A stretch of 64,000 bases of DNA from the NCBI GenBank assembly GCA_015680685.1, contig MNCI01023814.1, forward strand, positions 78,313 through 142,312. The letters are read 5' to 3'. Position 1 is the stretch's first letter; each line of letters opens with the position of its first letter. Below the pieces are notes generated by a model, which saw only the letters and a program-made list of their open reading frames with translations, searched no databases and had not been told where the DNA came from. Shown here piece by piece: positions 45,760-57,133 of the stretch. The position numbers and the translations under genes are program-made. The DNA is from Gnetum montanum. Its lineage: Eukaryota > Streptophyta > Gnetopsida > Gnetales > Gnetaceae.

Positions 45760-46797
45760 TAAGATCATCAATTGGGAGAAGTTGGGCACTTTTACGAAAT
45801 TCAAACAGACGTTCATTATTTTGGATCTCTCCCTTACAACTCAGTCATGGGGGAGATGGCCGCCTATGCTAATCATATGGGGCCCTCAATTCTTTTAAAG
45901 TTTTTGTTTTACAACATTTTTGTTTTACACATTTTTGTTTTGCAAATTTCTTTAACTTTTCTAATTTTTGTTTTACAAATTTCTTTAACTTTTCTTGTTT
46001 TTGTTTTACATCATCGTTATACTTTTCCAATTTGTGTGTGTGTGTGTGATCCACCTTGTAAGTTTGTCCCATAATAATTGTTTATGATGGTATGAATTAT
46101 TTTCATAGTGATTTCTAATGTTTGGTTTTTACCTTTAAGTCACAATGTTGATACTAAGGTATGTTTCTTTTGATATGGCAGGCAATTAGACCACTTGATC
46201 CATCTATCCACCAATTTCTATGGTTTCTCTCAGCTTGGAAATGTACAGTCCCCTCCTAATAAGAACTTTAACAAATCGGTGATTGGGCATTTCTCAAAAT
46301 AAGGAAGAACTCGTGGATTGAAAAGGGTGTGACTTCAAGGGAACTTGATGCTTTTATGTTGGTCATTCTATTGGGTGCTTGAATGTTTCTTCTTGAGTTT
46401 TCTTGTCGTTCCAATGTTACCCAATTATCGGAAGCTGAGACGCTAAAAATAAGAAGTCTTTGCATGGTGTGGTTCTCACGCATAAAAACACAAAACACAA
46501 AAAAAAAAAAAACCAAGTGAGAATTCAAAGCACACCCCTTAGATGAATAAACTCGGGCTACAAGCAGTAGTTATGGAACCAAAAGTGTTCCCTCTAACTA
46601 AGGACCTTCTTGCTTCCCATTCTCTCTTTTGTTTTTTCCAGAATGATGGTGGCTCTTGGAACGTGCATTCTTGTTGCCCAAGTGGATGGTTTAACCAAAT
46701 GCGTTGATGCGAAGTCACTGGATGTGGTTGGTTTGAGGTCGGAGTTGGAATGAGATTTTCCAAGTCACTTTAATCATAAAACACACAAGGGGCTGTA
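45760..46797 (+). mobile_element. G4 region after pol
   Basis: It contains agtcatgggggagatgg at 45843-45859, a T-rich tract with tttttgttttac units (45900-46020), a (GT)n run near 46035 and the block starting gaattcaaagcacacccc (46518). The order matches G3 read on its own strand. Confidence 0.65.
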
Positions 46798-46799
46798 AT

Positions 46800-47350
46800 T
46801 CGGCAACCTTTGTGACCAAGCATTGATTTTGTGCTTAAGTTGTTTCAAGTTTCCCCTCCAAGATGATGCATTTGGCCCTTGCTTCCAACAGCTTCGACTG
46901 GGTTGTAGTGATGTTATTTGAAAAATCAAAGATATTTGAAATTAGTTGCCCAATCCCCACAAGTCGATCCAACAATTCTTCATGCTGGGCTGCATTCAGT
47001 TTCCCATTGACTGTGCCTATGAATGTTTGGATATCTCGAAGTGTAGATATGTCTGGTACAAACACTACAGGTGCATTGAGTGCTTTGGTGACAAGATCAG
47101 CAACTACGTCAGCCACCGTCTCTTGTCCTTGGTGCTGCATCACTAGTACAGTGGCCCCTTCACCTTCCTCCAAATGCACTGAAAAGGAGGCAACATTCCT
47201 AGAGATTTCTGGGAATAAATGGTATTGTGATAATGACACTGTCACCTTTCAAGAATTAGGATCAAACCTTATGGGAAACTACATTCATTGGATAGAGCAT
47301 ATTGGTCTACTCCTTTCGATTTGGCTGATTGTTCAAGCCACCTCATTAAA
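46800..47350 (-). pseudogene. ORF2 fragment, inverted relative to G4
   Basis: The minus strand at 46835-47245 aligns with G1 ORF2 at about residues 365-490: AAQHEELLDRLVG against VAQHEELLDQLVG, then NNITTTQSKLLEARAK against NNITATQSKLLSTRGK. It is more open than the G1 copy (136 codons). The neighbouring post-pol block is on the plus strand, so a rearrangement lies near 46797. Confidence 0.8.
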
Positions 47351-47489
47351 GTGACTCATTGCTAGTTCATACACAGATGGGTTTGCACTACTCGTCCTTA
47401 CACACTACTCTTACTCACATAAGAGTTGCTCTCAGATTTCGGGTAAGCACTCAATGGCTATGCTGGCCTCTAATATTTTTTCTTGAGTA

Positions 47490-47566
47490 GGCAGTTGTGT
47501 GTGTGTGTGTGTGNNNNNNNNNNNNNNNNNNNNNNNNNNNNNNNNNNNNNNNNNNNNNNNNNNNNN
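47490..47566. other. (GT)n run and 53-base N gap
   Basis: A GT microsatellite (about 47495-47513) runs into Ns at 47514-47566. The gap separates the ORF2 scrap from a LINE scrap, so the true neighbours are unknown. Confidence 0.95.
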
Positions 47567-47800
47567 AATGGTTGCAGTAGTGATGGAGAATTTGAAGCAT
47601 CTAATTTAATCCTATAGCTGATTTTGTAATCAACGTCGCATCATTTGCAAAGATAAGCATATTCAAAAATAATCTATTTACCAACATACCATGATTAGAG
47701 GCATTTTGCATCCATTCCTCCAATTCATCTATAAATATGTCAAAAAGCATAGGGAACAAAGGATAGTCTTGTTTAACTCCAACTGAGTTGTTGGTAATTG
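47567..47800 (-). pseudogene. LINE reverse transcriptase fragment
   Basis: It aligns over its length with 21391-21605. The catalytic box reads FAND in place of FADD (about 47640). The left end is the N gap. 47801-48289 shows nothing recognisable. Confidence 0.75.
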
Positions 47801-48289
47801 TTACAAAACTAATGATTGTGCAACTTTGACTTTGTGTAGTTCAACAATGATATTACAAAAAAAAGGTTTGTATAACTTATTTTTGTTACCTCTAGTGATG
47901 CTTAACCATTTTGTTGAATATATATTTTTATTTTTATTTTAAACATGATGAATGTACTTTTTGTTCAATAGATCATTTTTGGTCTATGAAATAATAAAAT
48001 CTTCACTTTTAGTTTAAGTTTCCCACTAATCCTATATCCATAACTAGCAATATAGGTTACCCATATGTCTACGTAAAAACTTCCACATGATTCAAAACAG
48101 TCATTTCTTAAAAATGTTCAATACTTATCACTTAGGTGGTGGTCCCTCCTCATTTTTTCTATTGTCTATAATTATTAAAAACCATTAAAATGACATAATA
48201 AAAAAAAGCTACATGGTTGTCAAATCCTATCACTAATTAGCTTCTTCTTCTTCTAAAGACTTTTAAGATTTAAGGGTGGGTTTTGAAAC

Positions 48290-48425
48290 TAGAATATAAT
48301 TGTACCACAAGTGCATCTTAAGATAAGACATGGTCCAATTGGAACTTTATAACTCACTATTATCCATCAGTAACAAACCTATGACTTAGGGCTTTCACAT
48401 CACCACTAACTTGACACAACTTAAG
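48290..48425 (+). repeat. Dispersed repeat copy
   Basis: actttataactcactattat, cctatgacttagggct and tcaccactaacttgac resemble the CCD4 intron copies. It directly precedes the integrase remnant of G5. Confidence 0.5.
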
Positions 48426-48499
48426 AACTCTCAGAGCACCACTAACTCAATTGATACCTCCTTGGCTTCTTCTATGATACATGAGAGACCTACATAATT

Positions 48500-49250
48500 T
48501 GAGATCCCCTATCTAACATGTGATTCACCCCAAGGTGTTACATTAACTTTTTAAATGTAGCTCCATTGAAATAAGTTTTGTTATCTAAGATTAACATTCT
48601 TGGTACTCAAAATCTATGCATGACCTATTGTTAAACGAATTTTGCAACTATTGTGGCTATGCAATCTTTAACTATAGTTGATTTTGCCCACTTGGAGCAA
48701 GAATTAATAGTCACAATAATGTAGGAATTTCCATTTGACATGATGGATCCCATAAAATCAATTCCTTAAATATTGAATGGTTTTAATGATTGTATCCATT
48801 GTTGTGGTTCTTCATTTTTGGTCATTAGTACTCCATCCTTTTGACATCTTTGATAAGATTGTGCAAACGAATGTGCATTCCTAAATATATTAGGCTAGAA
48901 GTATCCCACCATTAAAATTTTTAGTGCTATTCTTCTTCTTGCAAAATGATCACTGCATGGACTTTTTTGTGCATCTTATAGGACTCTTTGTTGATTTTCC
49001 TCCAGAACATCCTATCATATTAAACCACTTACATAGATCTTATAAAGATTTTCTTTAATCTCTATATATTATTTAACTTTTTGAAGGAACTATTCTTTTT
49101 AATTTTTTTTATTTCATTTAGAAATAAGTTCTTATGTAGTTAGATAAGTCATATAATTAGTAATCCATGAATTTACTGTTGAATCTACAACCATTGTTAT
49201 CTTTGTAAATAAGTTTTTATCAAGAAACTAGTCTAATAATGGTTCTTCAT
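48500..49250 (-). pseudogene. G5 integrase remnant
   Basis: The minus strand has the equivalents of FDIWGIDFMG (about 48770), the DNA around the second Asp (about 48590) and the zinc-finger part (48830-48960). Stops are frequent. Confidence 0.65.
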
Positions 49251-50500
49251 TCTCTTAACCATGCCATATTAGTCTTGACAAGTGATCAACTATAACATTT
49301 TCAATTTCTTTCTTGTCAATCATTATTATGTCAAATTCTTATAATATCATGAGCTATCTTATCACTCTTGGACTAACCACTAGTTTATTCATTAAAAATT
49401 ATATTTCACTATGGTGAGTATAAACATAGATTGAATACCCAGGCACATAATGTTTGAATTTTTTAAGTATGTATACTATAGCCATAAGCTCCTTTTCTAT
49501 GGTGGTATAGTTAATTTGTGCCCTAGTAATGCTTCTAGTAATGTAGTGTATGTAATATAGTTACTTTTGATTATCTAACTAGGTCAATACTACTCATAGT
49601 GCATATTTTAAAGTATTGGTTATGATATGGAAAGGCTTAGACCAATCTAGAGCTCTAAGGATTAGTGTCTCGATTAGTTTCTATTTTAGGCTCTCAAATG
49701 CCTTCTCACATTGTTTAGACCATTGAAATGATGTATCTTTATTTGTTAGTTTAATAAGTGATTTTGAAATTTTTGAAAATTTCTCAATAAATCTTCTATA
49801 ATATTCTATATGACTGAGAAATGATCTCATATCCTTAACCATTTGTGGCCTTTGGGTAATATTTTGCATTACTATGATTTTTCTAGATCTACCTTTATTT
49901 CCTTGTATGATACATCGTGTCCTAGAATTATGTCATCTTGGATCATTAAATGGCTCTTTTGCTAATTGAGCTTTAAATTTGTTTCGACACATCATTTCAA
50001 AACCTACTTTAAGTGGTTCAAAGCTTGCTTGAAGTCAAGTCCATGAGTAGAAAATTTTTCCATAAGTACCTCAACTCCATTACCAATCTATTTCTAAAAG
50101 TTGTTGAGAACAAGTCTCTGGAATGTTCTTGGAGTGTTACATAGGAAAAATGCCATTTTCTTGTATGCGAACATTTTCCACATGTTGGAAAACATTCTCT
50201 TCTATTGATCTTCTAGTGAGATATGGATCTGGTTGTATCTACTATATTCATCCAGAAATTTATGATACTAATATCCCACAATAGTATCCAAAACTTGATT
50301 AACAAATGATAAAGGAAAATGGACTTTGAATGTCACCATGTTTAACAATAAAAAATCTATGTAGATCCTCCACTTATGATCCTTCTTTGGGATAATAACC
50401 AATGGACTAATTCATGTGCTATTAGCAATAAGATAGATGAACCCTACCTTTAATAATTTTTCTAATTCCTATTTAACAACTTCTTTGAGTTTCAAGTTCA
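49250..50500 (-). pseudogene. G5 reverse transcriptase and RNase H remnant
   Basis: An open piece at 49681-49869 reads RPQMVKDMRSFLSHIEYYRRF and TNKDTSFQWSKQCEKAF, the RT thumb and connection. The RT core equivalents (lmd-box near 50060, YKKMAF-like block near 50170) and the RNase H acidic blocks are recognisable but broken. Confidence 0.7.
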
Positions 50501-51420
50501 ATATTTGTTAAGATTCGTAGTGTGGTTTAAAAATTGGATCAGTGTAGATATGATTTTGACAAATTGATGAATCAATGCTAGTGATTTTATCATAAGACCA
50601 TGCAAACATATTTGGCCATTTTTTACCACTTCCAATAATCTTATCTTCTATTCTTTGTAGAGATTGACATTTATCATTACTGACTTTTTATTATTTAGAA
50701 AAGCATATTCAAGTACATTTAATAAGGCTTTTAGTTTTAGTGGTTTTATTTCATACTTTTTAGGGATATATAATTTTTCCCATTCCACATCTTTAGCTTG
50801 TTGAAACTTAGGGTAGAGAGGTTGTCTTGAAATATGTTTTAGTTTGTCAGTTTCTTCTATGTAGGCACTTATAATTTTTTCAACTAGTTCCATGTATATA
50901 TTTGATTCTGATTATACTTCATTAGCTAGTCACTGGGTGTCTTATGGTTTTGTGGCTATTGCATATAGAAACTATTGTCCATGCATATCCTTAACATATC
51001 ATCTACACGCTGGGATGGTATCTTATCTTGTCATCTAGACTTTTTGCATGCAATTGAACTTTTTACTATTGTATGTGATACATAGAAATTTGTGTCTCTA
51101 AATAATTCTTGTTTCATCCTCCTTGGAGGTTTCCAAGGATAAGTCTTTGATTTCTAGCTTAGCATCCATGGTGCTAAGCCATTCTCTTCTCATAATTATA
51201 GGAAAATATTCCTTATTAGTCCCCACATGAATAATAAGAAAATTAACAAGATAAGACTAGCCACTTATGGTAGTTATCACATCTTTCACTTATCCAAGTG
51301 GAACAACAACAGATTGGTTAGCTAGCTCTAATTAGATATTACATTTCTTTAACAGAGGTACATTCTAGTCCTTGTATGTATCCTAAGAGATGAGATTCAT
51401 CTCTAACCTAGAAATCTAGT
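50500..51420 (-). pseudogene. G5 protease and protease-RT linker
   Basis: The linker at 50648-50893 is open (LKALLNVLEYAFLNNKKSVMI, equivalent to LKYAFLQNGKPVII in G1). The protease core lies at about 51120-51380, with the PIIM-R-W-ST block degraded. Confidence 0.65.
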
Positions 51421-51599
51421 AGAGCTTTATGTGGCTTGTGTCTTGTCATTTGGAGATAGATTGAAGGGCTTCTTAGATTTATTTATTTCTTAGAAAGAGT
51501 CCCTACCTTTATCCAATGTGTTACCATTTATGTAAGCATGACACTTATTAAGTTCTTTCCTACTAATATTTTTCATCCATAGAGTCTCACATTTTCTCT

Positions 51600-52870
51600 A
51601 CCTCTATTGCAATATTAGTTACTAACTTTTGAATAGGAAAAGTCTTTCACTAAATCACATCTTCTAATGTTTGTTCTTCTTGTGTTTTAAATATCCTAAC
51701 TTCTCTTTTTTTGGATAGCTGGATCTTTATTGTACTCTTCAATTAATTCTCTTTTGTACAACTCTCCCTCTTCTTTTGCTACTTGATCTAGTAATCTTTG
51801 AATTTGATGAGTTGTCATCTTTGATAGCCTTCATTGTACATATATCTTAAGGGTCTTTCATGTTTTATTCCTCAATCCATCATTGATGTGTTATAGTTGT
51901 TCCATTTGAAAAAAATCCATGGCCTGGGCATCTATGTAATAGTGAATAGTATCTAACCATTACTACATGAAGGAATTCATGCGTCCCTTGTTTCCACCCT
52001 TGGATTTATTTTCTTAACTTTGATACTCTAGAATAAGTTTGATATTTGTGGTTAAAGAGCTCTAGAATGGTACTTCATCTTTGGATTGATTCTAGTTCTA
52101 TGGATTTGTACTAGCTTTATGCTTTCTTAATGAGTGTTCAAGGAAATAACTTTAATTTTTTCCCATCATTCCTATGTTTTGTAGGGTGAAATCATCATGG
52201 AAGGCTTGAAAGTGATGTTGTGGATTTGTATTATATACTTCTTCAAAGTTTGGAATATTATTCATGTCAAGTCACTTAATGCAACTATCTTTAAATGCTT
52301 GGTAGGGATGTACACTAGTTCTCTAATATTGATCATGTTGTGACTCGCTAGTAGAGGTTCTTCATAATCTTTGGGTTCATAAACTTTATTGTAGTGATGA
52401 ATTATTTAATACTCATGATGTTATCTTCTCTCATGATTAATTTATTTTTCTTTATCTTCTTTATCATCGTTTGATTTTGTAGGATGTCTTCTTCTATTGG
52501 CATGTCTCTCATGATCCTTTTCTTTTCTAGTCATCATCTCTTGATTTTCATTCTTGCTTATTAGAATCTATTGATGAGTGTGATGAAGAGGATGTGGGAG
52601 TTGGAGAATGATGTCAACTAATTTACCTCCTATAACTCCTTGATTCATTGCTTCTAGATCTATTAAAGGCCTTAGATTTAAATTTCCCCAAAGTCTAGAG
52701 TCTACCTCATCTCTTCTAGAAATTTTTGAAAGAGCCGAATGTAACTTTGTCTTCACAGGATCTTCCATACATAATATAGGTGTTTGAGGACTAGATTTAT
52801 GAGCATGATAAGACTTTTTAGATTTATATGACACGTCCTCTTTCTTTTTAAGGATAATTGTCTATGATGA
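51600..52870 (-). pseudogene. G5 gag remnant
   Basis: The core lies at about 51800-52320, with the lettered order of the G3 gag. The part up to 52860 corresponds to the polar N-terminal half. 52871-53380 should be leader and gag start but is not clearly readable. Confidence 0.6.
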
Positions 52871-53380
52871 TCTCTTTCCTTTCTTTTTCTTGTATCTTGA
52901 TACCATGATAGCATCCCTTCTTACTCAAGCTTGTGTTGGCTGATTTGGTTTGGTTTTGTTCTTGGTAACTTAATACCCCTCTTATACATGGCTAAGACTT
53001 AATTTTAGAAGAACTAATTGAAGCAAGGATGTTGAGAATTATAGTGGTAAGATAATGTTGTCATGTGAGTCGCTCCATATGAATTATTTATCCTAATGGA
53101 ACATAAAGGTAAAATTGAGTTAATAAGAATCAACATGAGCATATGAGACTCCTGTTCACATCAGTACATTCTAATATTCTTTATTATAGTCTTTGTCATT
53201 ACTTTCATTATGATTAATAACTAGTGAATATTTTTCTTTTGATATGTAAACCATTTTAGGTTGGTTGATACTTAAATATGTGTGTATTTGAAAAATTATT
53301 CTAAGTATGAAACATAGACTTGATGATACTTGATACAACAAACCATGTAAAATTAACTAACTAGCAAACATTAACACATC

Positions 53381-53396
53381 TTGAACAACAACATCA
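53381..53396 (-). other. Degenerate primer binding site, G5
   Basis: tgaacaacaacatcaa before the LTR (plus view) can be aligned with the complement of the G2 PBS, with several transitions. It sets the LTR as the 5' one. Confidence 0.5.
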
Positions 53397-53397
53397 A

Positions 53398-54231
53398 TGA
53401 TGAATGGTAGAGAATTCCAACACTCAACCAAATAAGTCACAAGTACTCATGTACAAGTAGATCATAATTGATGGATGGATAATGTAAGTATACTAGTAAG
53501 TTGATAAGAAGTTTAGGATTGTTATCTTACCACTTAGAGTTAGAAAGATGCAAAACATATGGTTTAACTCTTAGTGGGGAATATCATAAACATGATTTTT
53601 GTATGACTCTAAGTATGCTAAAAGTAAACATAATGAAAATGATTATAGATTCTATTTATAAGTACAATGAAAATGTAAAACTATTTTAGCCTAGCAAGAA
53701 TAAGTATTCGTTCTTGGTTTTTTGTACACATCCTAGGCTGATGTCATTGTTACTAAGATTACCAAGTAACTTTACTACTAAGGGAATTAAGAAAAATCAC
53801 TACTAGGTTTTCAAATAATTATACTTTATGCTTGAAACTAGTTGTACTCATTTCACCTTACTAATAAACATTGGAATATTAAATGACTTAGAAAATGTAA
53901 ATGACATAGTAAAGGTAAATAACATGGGAAAGTAAATCTATTCTATGTGATATGCTACAATGATGAAAAAAAATATCGATCTTTATTACCATTCATGAAT
54001 TATATCAAGGAACAATCCATTCGAATAAAGGTTTCATACAACTATTAATCATTGTATTGTGGGCATTTACAACTAACTCTAACTTCAAGAAAACAAACTG
54101 CATGAATTTCACTAATTGCTAGTCAAATTTTTTTTTTTGACATGACAGTGGACTTGTATTTAAAATATGTATATTAGGCTACAATATTGCATCTATGATA
54201 TCATAGTCCTTTGATAAAAAGTTGTTCATCA
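53398..54231 (-). repeat. G5 5' LTR
   Basis: The left end is tgatgaatgg followed by cactcaacca, the complement of the shared U5. The right end is ttcatca at 54231. The LTR is 834 bases. The TATA is degraded near 54160, and the U3 block is short (atctatgatatcatag). Confidence 0.75.
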
Positions 54232-56161
54232 AGGATGATGTGGTTTTGAAATTTATGTTCAACACAAATGCATTACATCAGCTTCTTAAAGGTAGCATCC
54301 ATAAAATGGTTTCCTTTATCAAAATTAGTGCCCTAGCCACACCAAACCTACTTTACCACATGTTTTTGGAAGAATCTTATGGCATAATCAATTACTATAG
54401 TAAATTTTATCCATTTCATATAGTAGTCAACTGCAACAATGATGTAGGATTTCTTATTAGACATGGGCATGATGAATCCCATGACATTAATTCCCCACAT
54501 GTCAAATAGTTTTAGTAGCTGAATTCACTAATGTGGTCCTTCAAAATATGTATTGGCCTCATCATCACATTGATAGTACTCGTAATATTGTGCAAAATGA
54601 TATGCATTCCTAAAGAGAGTTGGTGGAAAATGCTCAATCATAAGGATTTTTATGATTATGCATCTCTTTGCATAATGGCCTTTACAAGATCCTTTGTACA
54701 CATCTTGAAGGACTCTTTTCTTGTCTTTTTCAATTAAACATCATTGAATTAGGTCATCTACACCAATTTCATAGAGGTTATCCCCTATTTCTATGAAGTA
54801 TTTAACCTAATGTCGAAATTGTTATTTCTATGCTCATCTCACTCAAAAGGGAAATTTTGCATTGTTAAATAACGGAGGTAATTAGTGAACCATGTTTTGC
54901 TCATTGAGGATGAAACTATGATGATCCTTATGAATAAAAACTTATTTGGAAAGTTATTTGATAGAGGCTTTTTAGTAACCTCACTACCCCATCACAAGTG
55001 AGATAAATGATGAGTTACAATGTTCTTAATGCATTTTTTTGTCTATCATTATTAAATTGAATTCCTATAAGATTACCAGCCATTGTATGATATGAGGACT
55101 CATGACTAGCTTGTTCATAAAGAATCATATAGCATTGTGATCCTTGTGCATAAACATGAGATTCTTAAGCACATAATGTTTGAAGTCTGCAAGTGCATAG
55201 AACAATACCATTAATTCCTTCTTTATGGCATTGCCATTTAACTATGCTTCTACAATGCTCCTACTCATACAATGAATGTAATAAAAATGTTTTTGATCAT
55301 CCAATTGCATGAGTACAACTCCTAATGCATAATTGGATATATATGTTGTGATGTGGAATGGCTTGAAGTAGTTAGAATCTTGTAGAATGGGTGTCTTCAT
55401 GAGCTTTTGTTACAACAGTTTGAATGCATATTCACAATCATTGGTTCACTCAAACAATGTATCCTTTTTTGTTAGCTTCACTACTGATTTGACAGTCTTT
55501 ATGAAATTCTTAATAAATCTCTTGTAATAGCCTATGTGTCCAAAGAATGATCTAACATCTTTAACTATTTATGATCTTTGAGTTATTCCTTTCAATGATT
55601 TTCATCTTCTTTGGATTTACTTTGATTTCTTTTTTTGAAAAACGTTGCCTAATAATAATGTCTTCTTGGACCATCAAATGGATTTTTTTCCAGTTAAGCT
55701 TCAAGTTGGTTTCCATGCAACATTTCAATACCTACTAAGACGATCTAAGACTTGCTTAAAATCAAAAGGTGGAGAAGTCATCCATGAAGACTTCTACATC
55801 ATTACTAATTTTGTTTTCAAAAATTCTTAGAATGAGTTATTGGAACATCACATAGACAAAAGAATATCTTTTTATATGGGAATTTTTCCTAGGAATTTAT
55901 GAATGTTGTCTTAGCCTAGTCCTCTAGTGTGAATATTTGCATTTTGCAATTGTATCCAACACCTACTCAATGAATGACAATGAAAAATAATGTTTAAATA
56001 TAATCATATTCAATAGTTAAAAATCAATGCAAATTTATCATTTTTACCTTTTTTGGAAATAATGACAAGTAGGCTCACCCACTCATTATCAACAATGCGA
56101 TAGATGAATCTCACATTGAGAATATTTTCAATTTTTTACTCAATGTTCTCTTTAAGGTTAT
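54232..56161 (-). pseudogene. G6: integrase, RNase H and RT fragment
   Basis: On the minus strand this reads from the RT start (56161, ahead of a WVSLLVIISKKG-like stretch) through RNase H (about 54960-55400) into integrase (54232-54900, with a WGINVMGF-like block). It is bounded by the LTR start of G7 on one side and of G5 on the other. Both elements probably inserted into it. All frames are broken. Confidence 0.72.
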
Positions 56162-57056
56162 TGATGAAGTGTTAAAGTGTCAAGTCGATCAATCCTTGTT
56201 GATGCAGCCTCATCAGGATGATGTTTCCCCATTGACAGGGCCATGTTGGCATATCGTTTGTTGCATTTACAAGTCCCCATTGATGGATCTCCACAATAAA
56301 GTCTATAAATATACATTCACCAGCCGTGTTTATGGATGTCTTATGATAGTTGTAGTAGAGCTCCTGTAGTTTTGTCATTTGGGAGTTAGAATATTTCTTT
56401 GAGTGCCTGTAGCAAGAGTCAAAAAGTGTATGGATCTTTATTTGAGCATTGATGTGCCTGAGCACACCAATGTGAATGACAATAAAGATGAGCCTTTTGA
56501 TCAAACCTTGTAGCACTTGGAATAGATTAATGATTTATTTTTGCATTTACTATTTCCATTAATTATGTAATTAATTAAGATAAATTAGACTTCAATTGAT
56601 TAATTAATTAAGCTAAATAGATCAAACACATAAGTACAACTACTTTAAGCATAACATATAGCACTTGGTAATCCCAGAAGCGTGTAACACTTGATAACTG
56701 AGCAGTGTTGTATGTGGTCAAGATGTGTACAGAAAGTGTGACTAGGTGCTTATTTTAGGATAGTTAGTTATTAATTAGCAATTAGATTAGTTAAATTGGT
56801 TCATAAGTTAAGTTTCAACTTGTTGTTAATCATAGATGAATAAAATATAAAATAATAAAAATCATGTGCCTCAACTACACTTAACCATACAAATAAGTTC
56901 CACAAGTGTAGTCGGGAAGACAATGATTGTCATGATTAGATTTCATGTCCTAAAGCTAGTGTATATAGGAACTTAAGGTTTATGGAACTTGACCAAATTG
57001 CACGTGAATGCTTGTAATTTGTATGGTTGGGTGTAGAGTATACTCATTGCTCATCA
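56162..57056 (+). repeat. G7 5' LTR
   Basis: This LTR is 895 bases with TGATGA/TCATCA ends and TATAAATA at 56304-56311. The U3 repeat block (56190-56300) is degraded, with ttgatgcagcctcatcagga and ccattgatg motifs. Confidence 0.85.
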
Positions 57057-57057
57057 T

Positions 57058-57075
57058 TGGTGCCATTATTGGGGA
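57058..57075 (+). other. Primer binding site (tRNA-Asp), G7
   Basis: tggtgccattattgggga lies one base after the LTR and shows transitions against the G4 PBS. Confidence 0.82.
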
Positions 57076-57133
57076 TTTTTAGTTTGTTACATGTGCTATT
57101 TAAGATTTAGTAAAAAATTATTCAAGATCATTG

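Larger units (their letters stand above)
41452..46797 (+). mobile_element. Athila-like element G4, pol deleted
   Basis: It has a 5' LTR (41452-42401), PBS, gag (42546-44880) and protease (45057-45683). It then passes straight to the region after pol (from about 45760), so RT, RNase H and integrase are gone. The shared block from 46518 ends at about 46797, where an inverted ORF2 piece begins. No 3' LTR is found. Gag and protease are the best preserved in the window. Confidence 0.8.
48500..54231 (-). mobile_element. Athila-like retrotransposon G5, strongly decayed
   Basis: The 5' LTR is at 53398-54231, and the interior runs on the minus strand. Gag spans about 51600-52860, protease about 50980-51400, RT about 49680-50500, RNase H about 49250-49680 and integrase about 48500-49250. 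Nothing beyond the integrase core and no 3' LTR is seen. The frames are more broken than in G1-G4, and the AT content is higher. Confidence 0.75.

Noticed and set aside
46035-46055. Regulatory element in G4 post-pol
   Set aside because: It is a simple GT run.
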